Source of the DNA: Epiperipatus broadwayi
Lineage: Eukaryota; Onychophora; Udeonychophora; Euonychophora; Peripatidae
Assembly: GCA_028023455.1 (NCBI GenBank)
Contig: JAQFVV010006341.1
Span: 1,364,001-1,428,000 of the forward strand
Length of the DNA stretch: 64,000 nucleotides
Direction of reading: 5' to 3'
Shown piece after piece: positions 22,915 to 33,531 of the stretch. Position 1 is the first letter of the stretch. Each line of letters starts with the position of its first letter. The notes beneath the pieces are model-generated. The model saw only the letters and a program-made list of their open reading frames with translations, made no database searches and was not told the DNA's origin. A program made the position numbers and the translations under genes.

Positions 22915-25860
22915 ATGGCCTTTATTCCCAGGAGGCTATAAAGTCACCAACCAAGGCAGCGGTTGGTGGCCGAAGGCGGAGGGTGTTAAGAATCCCCTGA
23001 TTGTGGACTCAGGCTGTCATTTGATGATGACTTTTTATTTAGGTACCTACAACTGCAGATCACGTTTCAAGTGAAGGAAGATTGCAAGAGTTAGAAGAAC
23101 TGTCGTATATTAAATGGGACATTATTGAACTTTGTGAAGTTAGAAGAAAAAGTGAAAAAACAATTGATTTAAAAAGTGGACATATACTTTACTATAAAGG
23201 CACAAATATTGGAAATACAAGTGGAGTAGGATTCATTATAAATAAAAAATGGAAAAATAACATTGTGGAAATTGATGGTGTATTGGACAGAGTGGCAAAA
23301 TTAGTTTTACAATTTAATAGCAGATACCAAATGCAGATAATTCAGGTTTATGCCCCAACAAATTCTCATAGTGATGAAGTTATAGAAGATTTTTATATAG
23401 ATGTACAAAAGGCTTTTGATCAGAGTAAACAACATTTTAAAATTGTTATGGGAGACTTTAATGTTAGAATTGGTAAACAAATGAAAGATGAAAATGCTGT
23501 AGGTAATTTTGGTTATGGTAATAGAAATGAGAGAGGACAAAGACTTGTGGAGTTTGCAAAAAAAGAAAAACTTTATATTATGAATTCTTTTTTTGAGAAA
23601 AATGTTAAAAGGAAATGGAATGGAAGCATCCAAATGAAGGTACAGCAGAATTGGATTATATTTTGACTAACAGAAAATACATATTTCAAGATTGTAATGT
23701 TCTTAATAAATTTAACACAGAAAGTGATCATCGATTAGTAAGATGTAAGATACATGTTAATGCAAAACTAGAGAGACAAAAATTATTAAGAAAAACAATA
23801 TTTACAGTTGATATTCCTAATCTTCAGAAACATTCTAATGAATTTAAATTAGAACTTACAAATCGGTTTCAAGTATTAGTAATTTCGAACATGATTCAGA
23901 TTTGAATGACATTAATAGGAAAATAACTGATACACTTTTAAAAACTGCAACAAAGAAAGCTGGTAGAAAAAAGCAGCAATTGACCAATAAAATTTCTACT
24001 GAGTCTAGAGAATTTATGAAGAAAAGAAGGAATATGAGGACATACAACAATGATGCATTAAAAAAGATTGAATATCTCGAATTTTGTAAAATGGTTAAGA
24101 AAAGAGTTGAAAATGATATAAGAAAATATAATTGTGAACTAGCAAGGAAAGCTGTAGAAGAGAATAAAAGTCTAAAGAGTGTAAAACAACATTTTGGTAT
24201 TGGTAGGAAATGTTTATCTGCAATAAGAAAAAAAGATGGCATTATTACTAAAAGAGAGATGACATCATGAAATGTGTAAAAGACTTCCATCAAGAATTAT
24301 ATAGTAGTAAAGAACAAGTGCCTCCTATACCTATTATATCTTCCGAATTGCCCAGAATTTTGAATGATGAAGTGAGACATGCAATTAAATTTACGAAGAA
24401 AGGGAAGGCTCCAGGTAATGATGGAATTATAATTGATATATTAAAAGAAGCAGGTGAAGAAAGAGAAATTTTTTTAGCAAAGTTATATACCAAATGTCTA
24501 AATGATAAAGATGTACCAGATGATTGAAAGAATGCAGTATTAATATTAATATTTAAAAAAGATGATAAAGAAGATATTAGAAATTACAGACCTATCAGTC
24601 TTTTATCAGTTTTATACAAAATTTTTATTAAGATAATTACAACCCGTCTACAGAAAACACTGTATTTCCACCAAGAGAACAAGCTGGATTTAAAAGTGGT
24701 TTTAGTTCAGTAAATCATATCCAGGTATTGAAAGAAGTTACAGAAAGGACAAATGAATATGAGTTGCCATCATGCTTAGGATTTGTAGATTATAAAAAGG
24801 CATTTGATTCTATAAACATTTCTTCAGTGATTAAAGCATTGGATTTCAAGGTGTAGATCCAGGATATTGTCATATTTTAAAGAATATTTATAAAAATGTA
24901 ACAGCAACAATTAGATTACATGATCAAAATAAGAGTCATATATCACGATGCTATAATGATAGTAGGAAAATCAACATTGAAAAGGGTGTAAGACATGGTG
25001 ACCCCATATCTCCAAAACTTTTTACAGCAATGCTTCAAGAAGTATTTTGTGGATTAAAATGGGAAGCTAAAGGAGTGAAAGTAAATGGAGATTATTTAAG
25101 TCATTTAGATTTTGCAGATGATGTAGTTGTTTTTTGCAAATAATGCTTTAGAGCTACAGGAAATGTTGCAGGAGTTAGCAGATGAAAGTAGGACTAAAGA
25201 TAAATGTTAAAAAGACTAAAGTAATGATTAATAGATTTTCTCAAAATATGAAAATAAAGATTATGATGAGTTAGAAGAAGTTAACAGTTACAAATACCTT
25301 GGTCAGATTATTAATAGAGATGGAAACATAATAGATGAAATTAATCATAGAATTAAACTTGGTTGGAGTGCTTTTGGTAGAAATAACTTGATACTAAAAG
25401 GAAATATGCCTATGTGTTTGAAAAGGTTTTTAATAAATGTGTTTTGCCAGTTCTTACGTATAGATCTGAGACTTGGACACTTAATAGAAGAGCAATACAG
25501 AGACTTCAGACCATTCAAAGAAGTATAGAGAGATGCATTTTGGGAGTAACAAAAAGAGATCAAAAACGCAATGTATGGGTTAAGAGAACAAACAGATGTT
25601 ACTGACCTCATTGAAAAAATTAAAAGACTGAAGTAGAGTTGGGCTGGACATATTTCTAGAAGAGATGATAATAGATGGACAATTGAAATTTTAAACGGGA
25701 TTCCAAGACATTGTAAAAGACCCAGAAAGAGACCACATGTGAGATGGATGGATGAAATAAGAAAGTGTGCAGGGGTGAAGTGGAGAAGCTAAAGATAGGA
25801 AAAGATGGATTGAACTTGGAGAGTGGATTGATAATGGTTGATGGTGATGATGATATATAT
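22915..25860 (+). mobile_element. APE-type non-LTR retrotransposon (RTE-like), dead
   Basis: This LINE of about 2.9 kb has a GC-richer head (GGCGGAGGGTGTTAAGAATCC), an endonuclease, an RT and a C-terminal zinc-knuckle-free tail, and ends near a GATGATGAT/ATAT tract at about 25844-25862. A short tandem-repeat tail instead of poly(A) is typical of RTE-type elements. The domain order and the GHI.R..D.RW...I(L).G.PR...RPR.R(W) tail also fit that group. The exact clade needs a tree. Confidence 0.75.
23034..25800 (+). pseudogene. LINE endonuclease/reverse-transcriptase pseudogene
   Basis: The endonuclease starts near GTYNCRS at 23041, continues in another frame from 23082 with LCEVRRKSEK (SEVR box with Ser to Cys), GVGFIINKK, QVYAPT and GDFNVRIG, and then after a frameshift reaches LDYILTN and SDHRLV at about 23720. 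The RT starts around 24330: GKAPGNDGI, then a stop at 24525, NYRPISLLSVLYKIF, QAGFKSGFSS, DYKKAFD, GVRHGDPISPKLF and LDFADDVVVF. The active site FADD lies at 25111-25122. The tail has YKYLGQIINRDG and a TWTLNRR segment. At least five frame changes and several stops mean no functional product. Most frames are still readable, so decay is moderate. Confidence 0.8.
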
Positions 25861-26918
25861 ATGCTGGCTTCACCATTCACTGTAGATTAGCTAAGACCCT
25901 AAGTCCAACCCAGTGAATGTTCTTTTTCTTAAACTAAATGATGTCCTGCATAAATAATTATATTAATTTAAGGGAAATTATTTTTTAAAAAAAAAGTTAA
26001 TGAAATAAAATGATAGAAAGTTTAAATTTTTATTTGTAACTATTTTAAAACATATGATGGCAAAAATAGATAAGGTAAATTTTTTTAAAAAATTAAATAG
26101 AAATCCATTAAGAAAGGAATTAATTTATAAAACATTTTTTAATTAGGAAAATATAGATAATGGACAATTTGAAACAATGGGCATTTTTTAGCTTCTAATG
26201 AGAATTTAATTAAAATACAATTGGAAAAAAGGGTATAAATAAAGAACTTTTCTTTTGTTTCTCTCTCTTATGCCTGCTGAAACTCTTGCAGAAGTACTTT
26301 TATGTTAAGTTAAGAATTTCTTTTTCTAAAAGAAAAAGTTTGCTGAAAAATTATTACAAAAAAAGAAATTCGCTTGGAAATCCTGCTTGTTGCTGTTACT
26401 TGCAATTGTAGAGTATATGCTCTAAATATATATGAATCCAGAAATGTGTTACTGGGCAAAAATGCATAATTTCTTTGCCTTCACTTTCCCATCCGTTCCT
26501 GGAACCGGAGTCGTAGAAATGGGGGACAGCTGGAGAACCAAAATATGAACGACCGATACCTGCCCTGTATGAAGGAATGCTTTCAATTAAAGATGTGAAA
26601 CCAACTTGAATAACCTAGAAGACCTGCTAGCAACATCAAACGGACCCATCTTGATCCACCCACTCTGGTTACTGGTAACTACCCCTTAATTAGAAACATA
26701 TTTGTCTTTCTAAAATTAAATTTAGATTTTTTTTTTTTTATGGTTGAAATTATATACGTACATCCTGTCAATAATATTATATATATATGGTTTTTTTTTT
26801 ATATTTTAAATGGTGTTGGTTTAATACGCATAATGGTGGCGATGAATCTTATTAATTTAAAAGAAATGTCTCACTAAAACTGATCACCATTATACTCCTA
26901 TTATTAAGTAGTGGTATA

Positions 26919-27894
26919 CACTTGGGTCTCTTTTTACGCGGATTTATTTAACACGATTCACGTTTCTTCGGAAGTCGAACTCTGATAATGCGCTATTACT
27001 TTAAATAATAAATTTCGCGCACTTACGTTATATTGAAAGTAATAGCACATTATTGGAATTCGACTTTCATCTTAGTAATTTCAATATTTTCAGTGCTTTA
27101 TAATAGTAAGATTTTATGCAATAATGAAATTAAAATCATGATTTCCACATTTTATGTATACACATTAAATTTTACAAGATTATAATGTAAATTTGTTCAA
27201 ACATTGTGCGTGTTAATTTTGCATTTTAAATCACATTCTGTTTTTGCTTTTTAAAAAAGAACGTAATCAATTATTAATCATTTAGTGTCCACAAGTTTAT
27301 TTTTAATTATTTTCTTATTAATGACACTAATCACGAACGTGCTCTTAAATTCCAACGAGAGCTAAATGGTTGTATGTCTGGATATCGCAAGCTTCATAAA
27401 CAATTAATAAAATCATCGTTTCAAAGATTAATTACTAATTATGTTGTCACCAGAAAACTATTAACACAACATGAGTGAAGTTGGAGCTAGTTGTATTTCC
27501 TCTTGTGAAGAATCTGATTTTTTACCAGTTTGCAAATGAACCTGTTTATCGGCAAGTAGCGATAATAATTAAACCGTGTATAAAAAAATGTCAATTACTG
27601 TACTGTAAATTATGCATAAAAATATATTATTTTGAATAAAATTAAATATTATAGTTAAAAAAAGTTTGTCTTGTATCAATTTTTTTCAAATTTGAAATTT
27701 TTTATTAGTCATATTTCCTTATTTTTTTTTTTGCTCGAATTTTAAAGTAATGTTGGTGCTTTGTTTTTACGCGATTTTTGAAAAATTACAGTCCGTATCC
27801 CCCCTTTTTCAAGGTAAGTTATGTCTATTTTTGCACGATTTCGTTTGCGTGTTTTCTGAGGAACCTATCTATCGCGTAAAACGAGACCCAGGTG
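26919..27894. mobile_element. TA-flanked DNA transposon remnant (pogo/Tigger-like ends), copy 1
   Basis: The 976-bp unit has inverted ends CACTTGGGTCTCTTTTTACGCG and the complement of CGCGTAAAACGAGACCCAGGTG, flanked by TA on both sides (26917-26918, 27895-27896). TA target duplication with short TIRs fits the Tc1/mariner-pogo superfamily. The ACGCGATTC-type subterminal words are reminiscent of Tigger-like elements, but that assignment is inference. No intact transposase frame remains. A close copy is at 58752-59718. Confidence 0.7.
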
Positions 27895-28839
27895 TATATA
27901 TATGTATTTTCTAAACAAAGAAAGGAAAAAGAGAAGAATGCAAACAGCACAAACCTTTTTTTTTTAAATAAATAATACAATGTCCTGCATTAAATTTCTA
28001 TTTATTGGTAAGACACTTGTGATTTAATTATTAAAGGTTTTATTTAAATTTAAAAAAAAAAAAAAAGAGAAAAGAAAAAGAAAGACCCTTACCTAGATTC
28101 TTTGTTACACATTTTTTTTAGTCAATTGAAAGGTTACAAATATATATATGTCTATTTCTGATGAATGTAAAAAAAAAAATAAACGTTTGTATTTATTCTA
28201 TCTGTAAAAGAGAGTGTACAGTTGTTCGTATATATTTATATTAAAGTTTTTGAAATATGTATTGGCTCTATGGATGAACAAAGATTAATCATTAATATAT
28301 CCACCCTTTGTATAAGTGATCTTAATAAAAGTAAAAGTTGTTACGGTTAGATTTAGGGTTAGTGTTCTGTTTGTTTGTAATGCTAAAATAAAAAAATTCA
28401 AAATCGTAACCATACTCGGACAGAAGAAAGAAACTCAAACTTTTTTAAATAACAACAAACACATGTCTTCTTTACTTATTAAACATGTTTATAATATTTG
28501 CTTTTTATTAAATTTACAAAAAAACCTATATATTTGGACTTTTCTTACTGGATATTTTTTCCATACTTCAAAAATATACAGACGGTAGAATCTTCTTTGT
28601 CAAGTTACCTAATTGCAACTCAATAAAAACATAAATATTTAATATTTTACCAAATAAAAGTTCAATACAGTATGTTGTAAAAAGTCTTATAATTATTGTT
28701 TTAAAAAATCTGAATATTTCAATAGTTTAAAATAAAAAAAAATCCAATGAAAACAACATTTCACTACAATTCAAATACAAACTCTCTCATCAAGCCGTAA
28801 TTATTTTATAAATTGTGTGAATTCGGAAAATGTATTTGC

Positions 28840-29017
28840 AGCTATGCGACATACATGCTGTACTGCGACGCAACATAGCGGCCTGCATTCTGTAGCACAA
28901 CAAAAAAGTTGTATTATAGAAAATGCGGGTTCGAACATGTCGGCCATGGAAACAGCATTTTTATGTGGTTTGGCGCGAAAATCGCGCCATAGAGCGGTGC
29001 CTTTAGCTATAAGATGA
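28840..29017 (+). other. GC- and CpG-richer island with a palindromic E2F-like site
   Basis: This stretch stands out from its AT-rich surroundings and contains many CpGs. At 28969-28989 lies TTTGGCGCGAAAATCGCGCC plus A, a palindrome with two overlapping matches to the E2F consensus TTTSGCGC. A B-box-like GGTTCGAAC occurs at 28929-28937, and a CGGCCATGG context at 28941-28949. An open frame of 66 residues covers it but is unrecognised. It may be a regulatory island, a young repeat, or the start of an unseen transcript. Confidence 0.35.
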
Positions 29018-29378
29018 GTACCAGTTTTATAATAGATGATGACTTATCAAAAATTCTGATATTAGATCATTTCAGAAGCTTAATTCAAAAATGAGTCTTT
29101 TATTTGAGAGCATTTCTCCCTCTATTCAAAACATACACATACACAAACATTCATTTACTAAGCAAATAATATAATTATTTCATATATAAACGTATTGAAA
29201 TAGAGGATAATTAAAATTAGCAAATCTTTCAAAATCAGTTTTTATGAATTTAATAAAAAATTGCACCTTCCATCTATTGTGAGCAATTACTATTTTTTTT
29301 TTTAATTTGCAAAAAAGTAAGACAACTCATTGACATTTTTTGGAGACAATCTCAGAATACTACAATATCTTACAACAT

Positions 29379-29725
29379 AGGCAAAACTCTCTCTATACAG
29401 AAGAGCCACTCTAAGCAAGACAGAGTAATCAATGGATGCCAGAAGGCTTGTGCATAAAATCCCATCTAGTGCCTACTCATCCAATATCCCAAACTAGTTT
29501 CTGGCTTATGGCATTCATCAGTGAAGAGCCTTGGATCTGAGAGCACTGCACCTAGATCTTAGGATCTAATGCAACCCTCCAGCAGCCACCTTTTATCTCT
29601 ACATAACTACAAAACCATGAGAATAAAATTAAAAACACACCGATTTTTCAATCTAAGTTCAGTAGCTTATATAGTCATATGGATCTGAACTCAGTTCAGA
29701 ACCCATACATTTTGGTCTCTTTGGC
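29379..29725 (+). repeat. Dispersed repeat family A, long copy in plus orientation
   Basis: It starts TAGGCAAAACTCTCTCTATACAG and runs through GTGCCTACTCATCCAATATC and GCAACCCTCCAGCAGCCACC to CCATACATTTTGGTCTCT. It is collinear with the minus-strand copy at 4017-4349. Confidence 0.75.
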
Positions 29726-29772
29726 TCTTTTACAACCATAGCCACTACCTTCCTATAAGGCAGGATTGGTAT

Positions 29773-29889
29773 TAAACCTTAAAACATCATATGATCACTA
29801 TCTTCCATGCTTGCTCATAACTGTTCTTAAAATAAAAACAGTTATGAGCAAGCATGGAAGATAGTGATCACGTGATGTTTTAAGGTTTA
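29773..29889. repeat. Near-perfect hairpin, 53-bp arms, 11-bp loop
   Basis: Left arm 29773-29825 and right arm 29837-29889 are reverse complements with two visible mismatches (CATATGATCA versus CACGTGATCA region). A related word, AAGCAAGCAT..GAA..TGATCA(T/C)GTGATGT, follows the family A copy at 12961 as well, hinting that the pair belongs together. Confidence 0.9.
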
Positions 29890-31325
29890 TTCTTATAAAA
29901 TGCCATAAAACAAATCCAAACAGATAAGCTTATGATATTTAATCTTCAATAGTATCACCATACTATTTAAAACTTTCACGCATATTTTGTCTTCTTAAAT
30001 CTAAAAATTTATAACTCTTTGAACTCTCATACTTTATATCAAACACTAATAAACAATTTTTGTGATAAACAAAAAATTAAATTACAACCTGCCACCTCCT
30101 TCTCAGTCAAAAACCTCTGTATAAAAATGTTTGTAAAAATACTATTTAGAAAGATTTATCTCTTTTCTAAGTTGATTGCTATAAAATCATTATCATCACT
30201 TCAAAAGAGTGTAATACATCCCAAAATACAAATACTGAACAGAATGGCCAACCTAACTCTATATAAGAAGTAATCATTTACATAAGTCAGTTATCATCAA
30301 TAAAAAACTTTTTGAGTCATTAAAAGTATCTATCACTCAATTTCCCTATCTATTCCCTGCACTATTTATGATTTAAATTAAATATCTTATTGGATCAAAT
30401 TGTTGACCAGATTCCAGTCATTTTGTTCTATCACTGTAGTGCAGGTGTGGCAAACTCATTCAAACAATGGGCCATTTTATGCTACTGGTAAGATTCTCGC
30501 GGGCCACATCACGCAAATTTTCTTAAAATTGTATTTTGCAGTGAGAATGCAGGAATATAGGTGGGATAATTAAAGCATATTATGTAGTTTAGTGAATTCA
30601 GTTCAATAATATACAATTGATATAGTAGTGCTTTTATTTAAACATTTATTTTATCTGATTACTTATTTATAAAACAACAATTTGTTTTTACTGGAAACTT
30701 GCCAGCGTTTTCCTCCTACTAGTCTTTCAATATCTGGATTCAAAGACTGAGAACAAGCAATTTTCATTATGGCTGATAGATGTTTATCAGTTAATATTGA
30801 TCTGTAAGCTGTTTTATTTAATTTCATGCATAAAAATAATTGCTCGCATAAGTATGTACTTCCAAAAAAGCTTAAAATTTGTGCAGCAAATTTTTTAATT
30901 TCTGGGTATCTTTCACCTAAATAGGAATATATTTTGAGAGTTCCTACTTCTTGATATTTGTTTTTTAAAATCGAATCATTTTGGAAATCAATTAATTTCA
31001 ATTGTATCGAAGTCGGAGCTTTTTAAACTTCAAAGGCAAATGGTCCTGTGAAAAGACAAAAAATTTCTTCTAACTCCTTGAAATCGTCAAAACGTTTATT
31101 GAATTCGTCTTTTATTTTTTCAATTTTTGCAGTGTTGTGAAAACGAGCAACTTTGATTTTGTGCTTTTAACTGCTGACACGTAGGAAAATATGTCAAAAC
31201 GTTCTTTTGCAAATGATTTTTAAACAAATTCAGTTTTCGTACAAAGCTTGCAACTGCATCGTACATATTCGTTATCAATTGATCTTTGCCTTGCAATATA
31301 ATGTTAAGATTATTCAGATGGTCTG

Positions 31326-31563
31326 TGTAATGTCACCTGCCATTATTATAGTGTAATGTCACCTGCCATTATTATAGTTAAAACAATGAAGAACGTGAAG
31401 GGTGGAACGTTCTGTCTTATATAGAAGAGAGTTAGTTAGAAAACTGTCTTAGAGCATACTTTATAGCTATGTATTATTTTTATTTGTGTTAAAGTTGTTA
31501 ATAAATCTATTTTTTGTTACCAAATCTGTTGGAGAATTTATTTAAGTTGACACATACACATCA
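31326..31563 (+). repeat. 5' LTR of the nested Gypsy element
   Basis: The 26-bp unit TGTAATGTCACCTGCCATTA(TTATAG) is present twice in tandem at the 5' edge. An AATAAA signal lies at about 31500. The LTR ends ACACATCA. Confidence 0.92.
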
Positions 31564-31565
31564 AA

Positions 31566-31582
31566 TTGGCGCAGTTGAACAG
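31566..31582 (+). other. Primer-binding-site-like sequence
   Basis: TTGGCGCAGTTGAACAG directly follows the 5' LTR. TGGCGC is the usual opening of a PBS paired to the CCA end of a host tRNA; the priming tRNA was not identified. Confidence 0.6.
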
Positions 31583-31614
31583 GATCTCCGAAAAACAGTT
31601 TTTGGAACGAAAAA

Positions 31615-32496
31615 ATGGCCGCCATGATATAACTACGAATAGAAGAATTTGATGTTGAAAATCCCAGTAAATGGCCGTTATATATAAAACTGGTTGAAAA
31701 ACACTTTTTGATAAACAGTGTTAAGCAAAACGACATTAAAATTGCCACACTTCTAGGTTTCGCAGGAATCAAGGTTTTAGAAGTAACTAACCGGTTATGT
31801 GAACCTGTTGAACCAGAAACTTTACAATACGACGATGTGGTTGAAAGATTAACTTCAGAGTTCTGCCCGCTACTGTGTAAGCACATCGCTAGACTACATT
31901 TTCGTTTACGACATCAAGCAAAAAATGAGACTTTCAAGGAATTTGATTCAGCCCTGCATGAATTAGCTAAAAATTGTGTTTATGATAAATTTTTAGAAGA
32001 GGCACTCCTTGAACAGTTGCTACTCGGTTTATACGACATAAATTTTCGTGAACAATTACTTGCGGACTCGAATATTACATATAAAGAAGCCATTAAAAAG
32101 GGAATAGCTCACGAACTCGTAATAGAGCAGGCAAAAGAATTTAGGAATAATGCATCACCTCGTATCCTTCGTTCGATTCAGAAAAATGCTGAACATGATG
32201 AGGATTGTAGCTATAACCGCGTATGTTTCCGCTGCAAAAAAACCGGACATGTTGTACGCAATTGTAAACAACTGTCTGAAACACGAGGAACCCTAGCGAG
32301 AGATTCTGGAAAAAACAACTCAAAAGATCGATACGAGATCAAAACACTGAAAAATTCAGAATCAGATTTTAATCAAACTGTGTGCATCGAAGGAAAACGT
32401 TGTGAAATGGAAATTGATAGCGGCTCCGATGTTTCCCTAATGTCTCTAAAGGATTGGAAATTTATTTTTAAAAATAAGTCTAAAAAAAAAAAATAG
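31615..32496 (+). pseudogene. Gag-protease of the nested Gypsy element, early stop
   Basis: The likely start is the ATG at 31615 in a good context (AAAAATGG), but TAA at 31630 stops it after five codons. From there the frame is open to 32494. It has a capsid-like middle (RLTSEFCPLL, RLRHQAKNETFKEFDSALHE, LLEQLLLGLYD). A CCHC zinc knuckle for RNA binding (C-F-R-C, H, C) lies at residues 173-186 counted from 31708. It also has an aspartic-protease motif IDSGSDVSL at 236-244. The frame ends in a run of 12 A followed by TAG. The pol part resumes one frame back, so slippage or an A-run indel joins them. Apart from the early stop it is well preserved. Confidence 0.85.
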
Positions 32497-33266
32497 TGAA
32501 TACTGAAGTTCACGCAACAGACGTTAATGGAAATAAAGTCGAAATTATTGGAAAGGTTATGGTCAAGGTCAGTTTGAATTCAAATAAAGGAGGTTTACCG
32601 TTATATATATTAAATAAAAAGATAAAACCCTTAATGGGCAGAAACTGGTTTCATTCTTTGGAAATTAGGATCAATATTATAAAGAAAATTAATATCGGAA
32701 ACAAAATGCAGACTAAATTCCCATTACTTGTCACTAAAAGTTTAGGACAAATGAAAACAAAGCCAGTTCAGCTAGAGTTAAAAGAAAACGCAATACCAGT
32801 AATTTGCAAGACTAGGAAAATATCATTTGCACAACATTCTATTCTAACTGCTGCTAGCGGAAAGACTCCTTCCGAACCAACAAGAGTAACTGTTGATAAA
32901 AAGTCAGAGAAGTTTCTTGTAGGTGAGAAGGTGTTGATTAGAGATTGCCTAAGACAAATTTGGATAAAGGACGAAGTAATTGGCATAACTTCCAAGAATA
33001 TAGCTACAGTACAAACGGAAGATAATGTTAGATACAAGAGACATTTTAATCATATCCGCCATCACATCAATCCAAAATGGCAATATACATATACAGCTCA
33101 AATCAATGGGAATAAACCTTCTGAAAAGAGACTTGATAATTCAGAGCCAAGTCCAGACTACCAGATACCAAAACCTGGGGAAAAGATTTCAGTAGATAAT
33201 ACAGAATATAAACACCCAAAGCGAGATAGGAAGCCACCTGCTTATCTAAGTGACTATGTAAGATAG
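32496..33266 (+). pseudogene. Remnant Gypsy pol: protease end fused to integrase C-terminus
   Basis: The first half continues the protease region (TDVNGNKVEIIGKV, then MGRNWFHSLEI, the LGR.WL-type motif, then KPVQLELKENAIPVICKTRK, the segment just before RT). It then jumps directly to QHSILTAASGKTPSE and EKFLVGEKVLIRD...RYKRHFNHIRHH, which belong to the end of the integrase. The tail HPKRDRKPPAYLSDYV is the usual end of such polyproteins. RT, RNase H and the catalytic integrase core are therefore deleted while the frame is kept open. The junction lies near 32826. The open frame begins with GTG, so true translation would need -1 shifting from the upstream frame. Confidence 0.85.
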
Positions 33267-33282
33267 CCGTTTTCCCTGCTAT

Positions 33283-33293
33283 GGGTGGAGGAG
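33283..33293 (+). other. Polypurine tract of the nested Gypsy element
   Basis: GGGTGGAGGAG ends exactly where the 3' LTR begins. It is the plus-strand priming site in such elements. Confidence 0.8.
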
Positions 33294-33531
33294 TGTAATG
33301 TCACCTGCCATTATTATAGTGTAATGTCACCTGCCATTATTATAGTTAAAACAATGAAGAACGTGAAGGGTGGAATGTTCTGTATTATATAGAAGAGAGT
33401 TAGTTAGAAAACTGTCTTAGAGCATACTTTATAGCTATGTATTATTTTTATTTGTGTTAAAGTTGTTAATAAACCTATTTTTTGTTACCAAATCTGTTGG
33501 AGAATTTATTTAAGTTGACGCATACACGTCA
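33294..33531 (+). repeat. 3' LTR of the nested Gypsy element
   Basis: It has the same length as the 5' LTR and five visible substitutions, among them AACG/AATG, GTCTTA/GTATTA and the ACACATCA/ACACGTCA end. Confidence 0.92.

Larger units (their letters stand above)
31326..33531 (+). mobile_element. Complete Ty3/Gypsy LTR element, internally deleted (2.2 kb)
   Basis: It has two 238-bp LTRs (31326-31563 and 33294-33531) beginning TGTAATGTCACC and ending CA, and a 5-bp target duplication GTCTG at 31321-31325 and 33532-33536. I count five differences between the LTRs (about 2%), so the insertion is fairly recent. A primer-binding-like TTGGCGCAGTTGAAC lies 2-3 bp after the 5' LTR and a polypurine tract lies just before the 3' LTR. 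The interior keeps gag, protease and the end of integrase. RT, RNase H and the integrase core are missing, so it can move only in trans. Confidence 0.92.
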
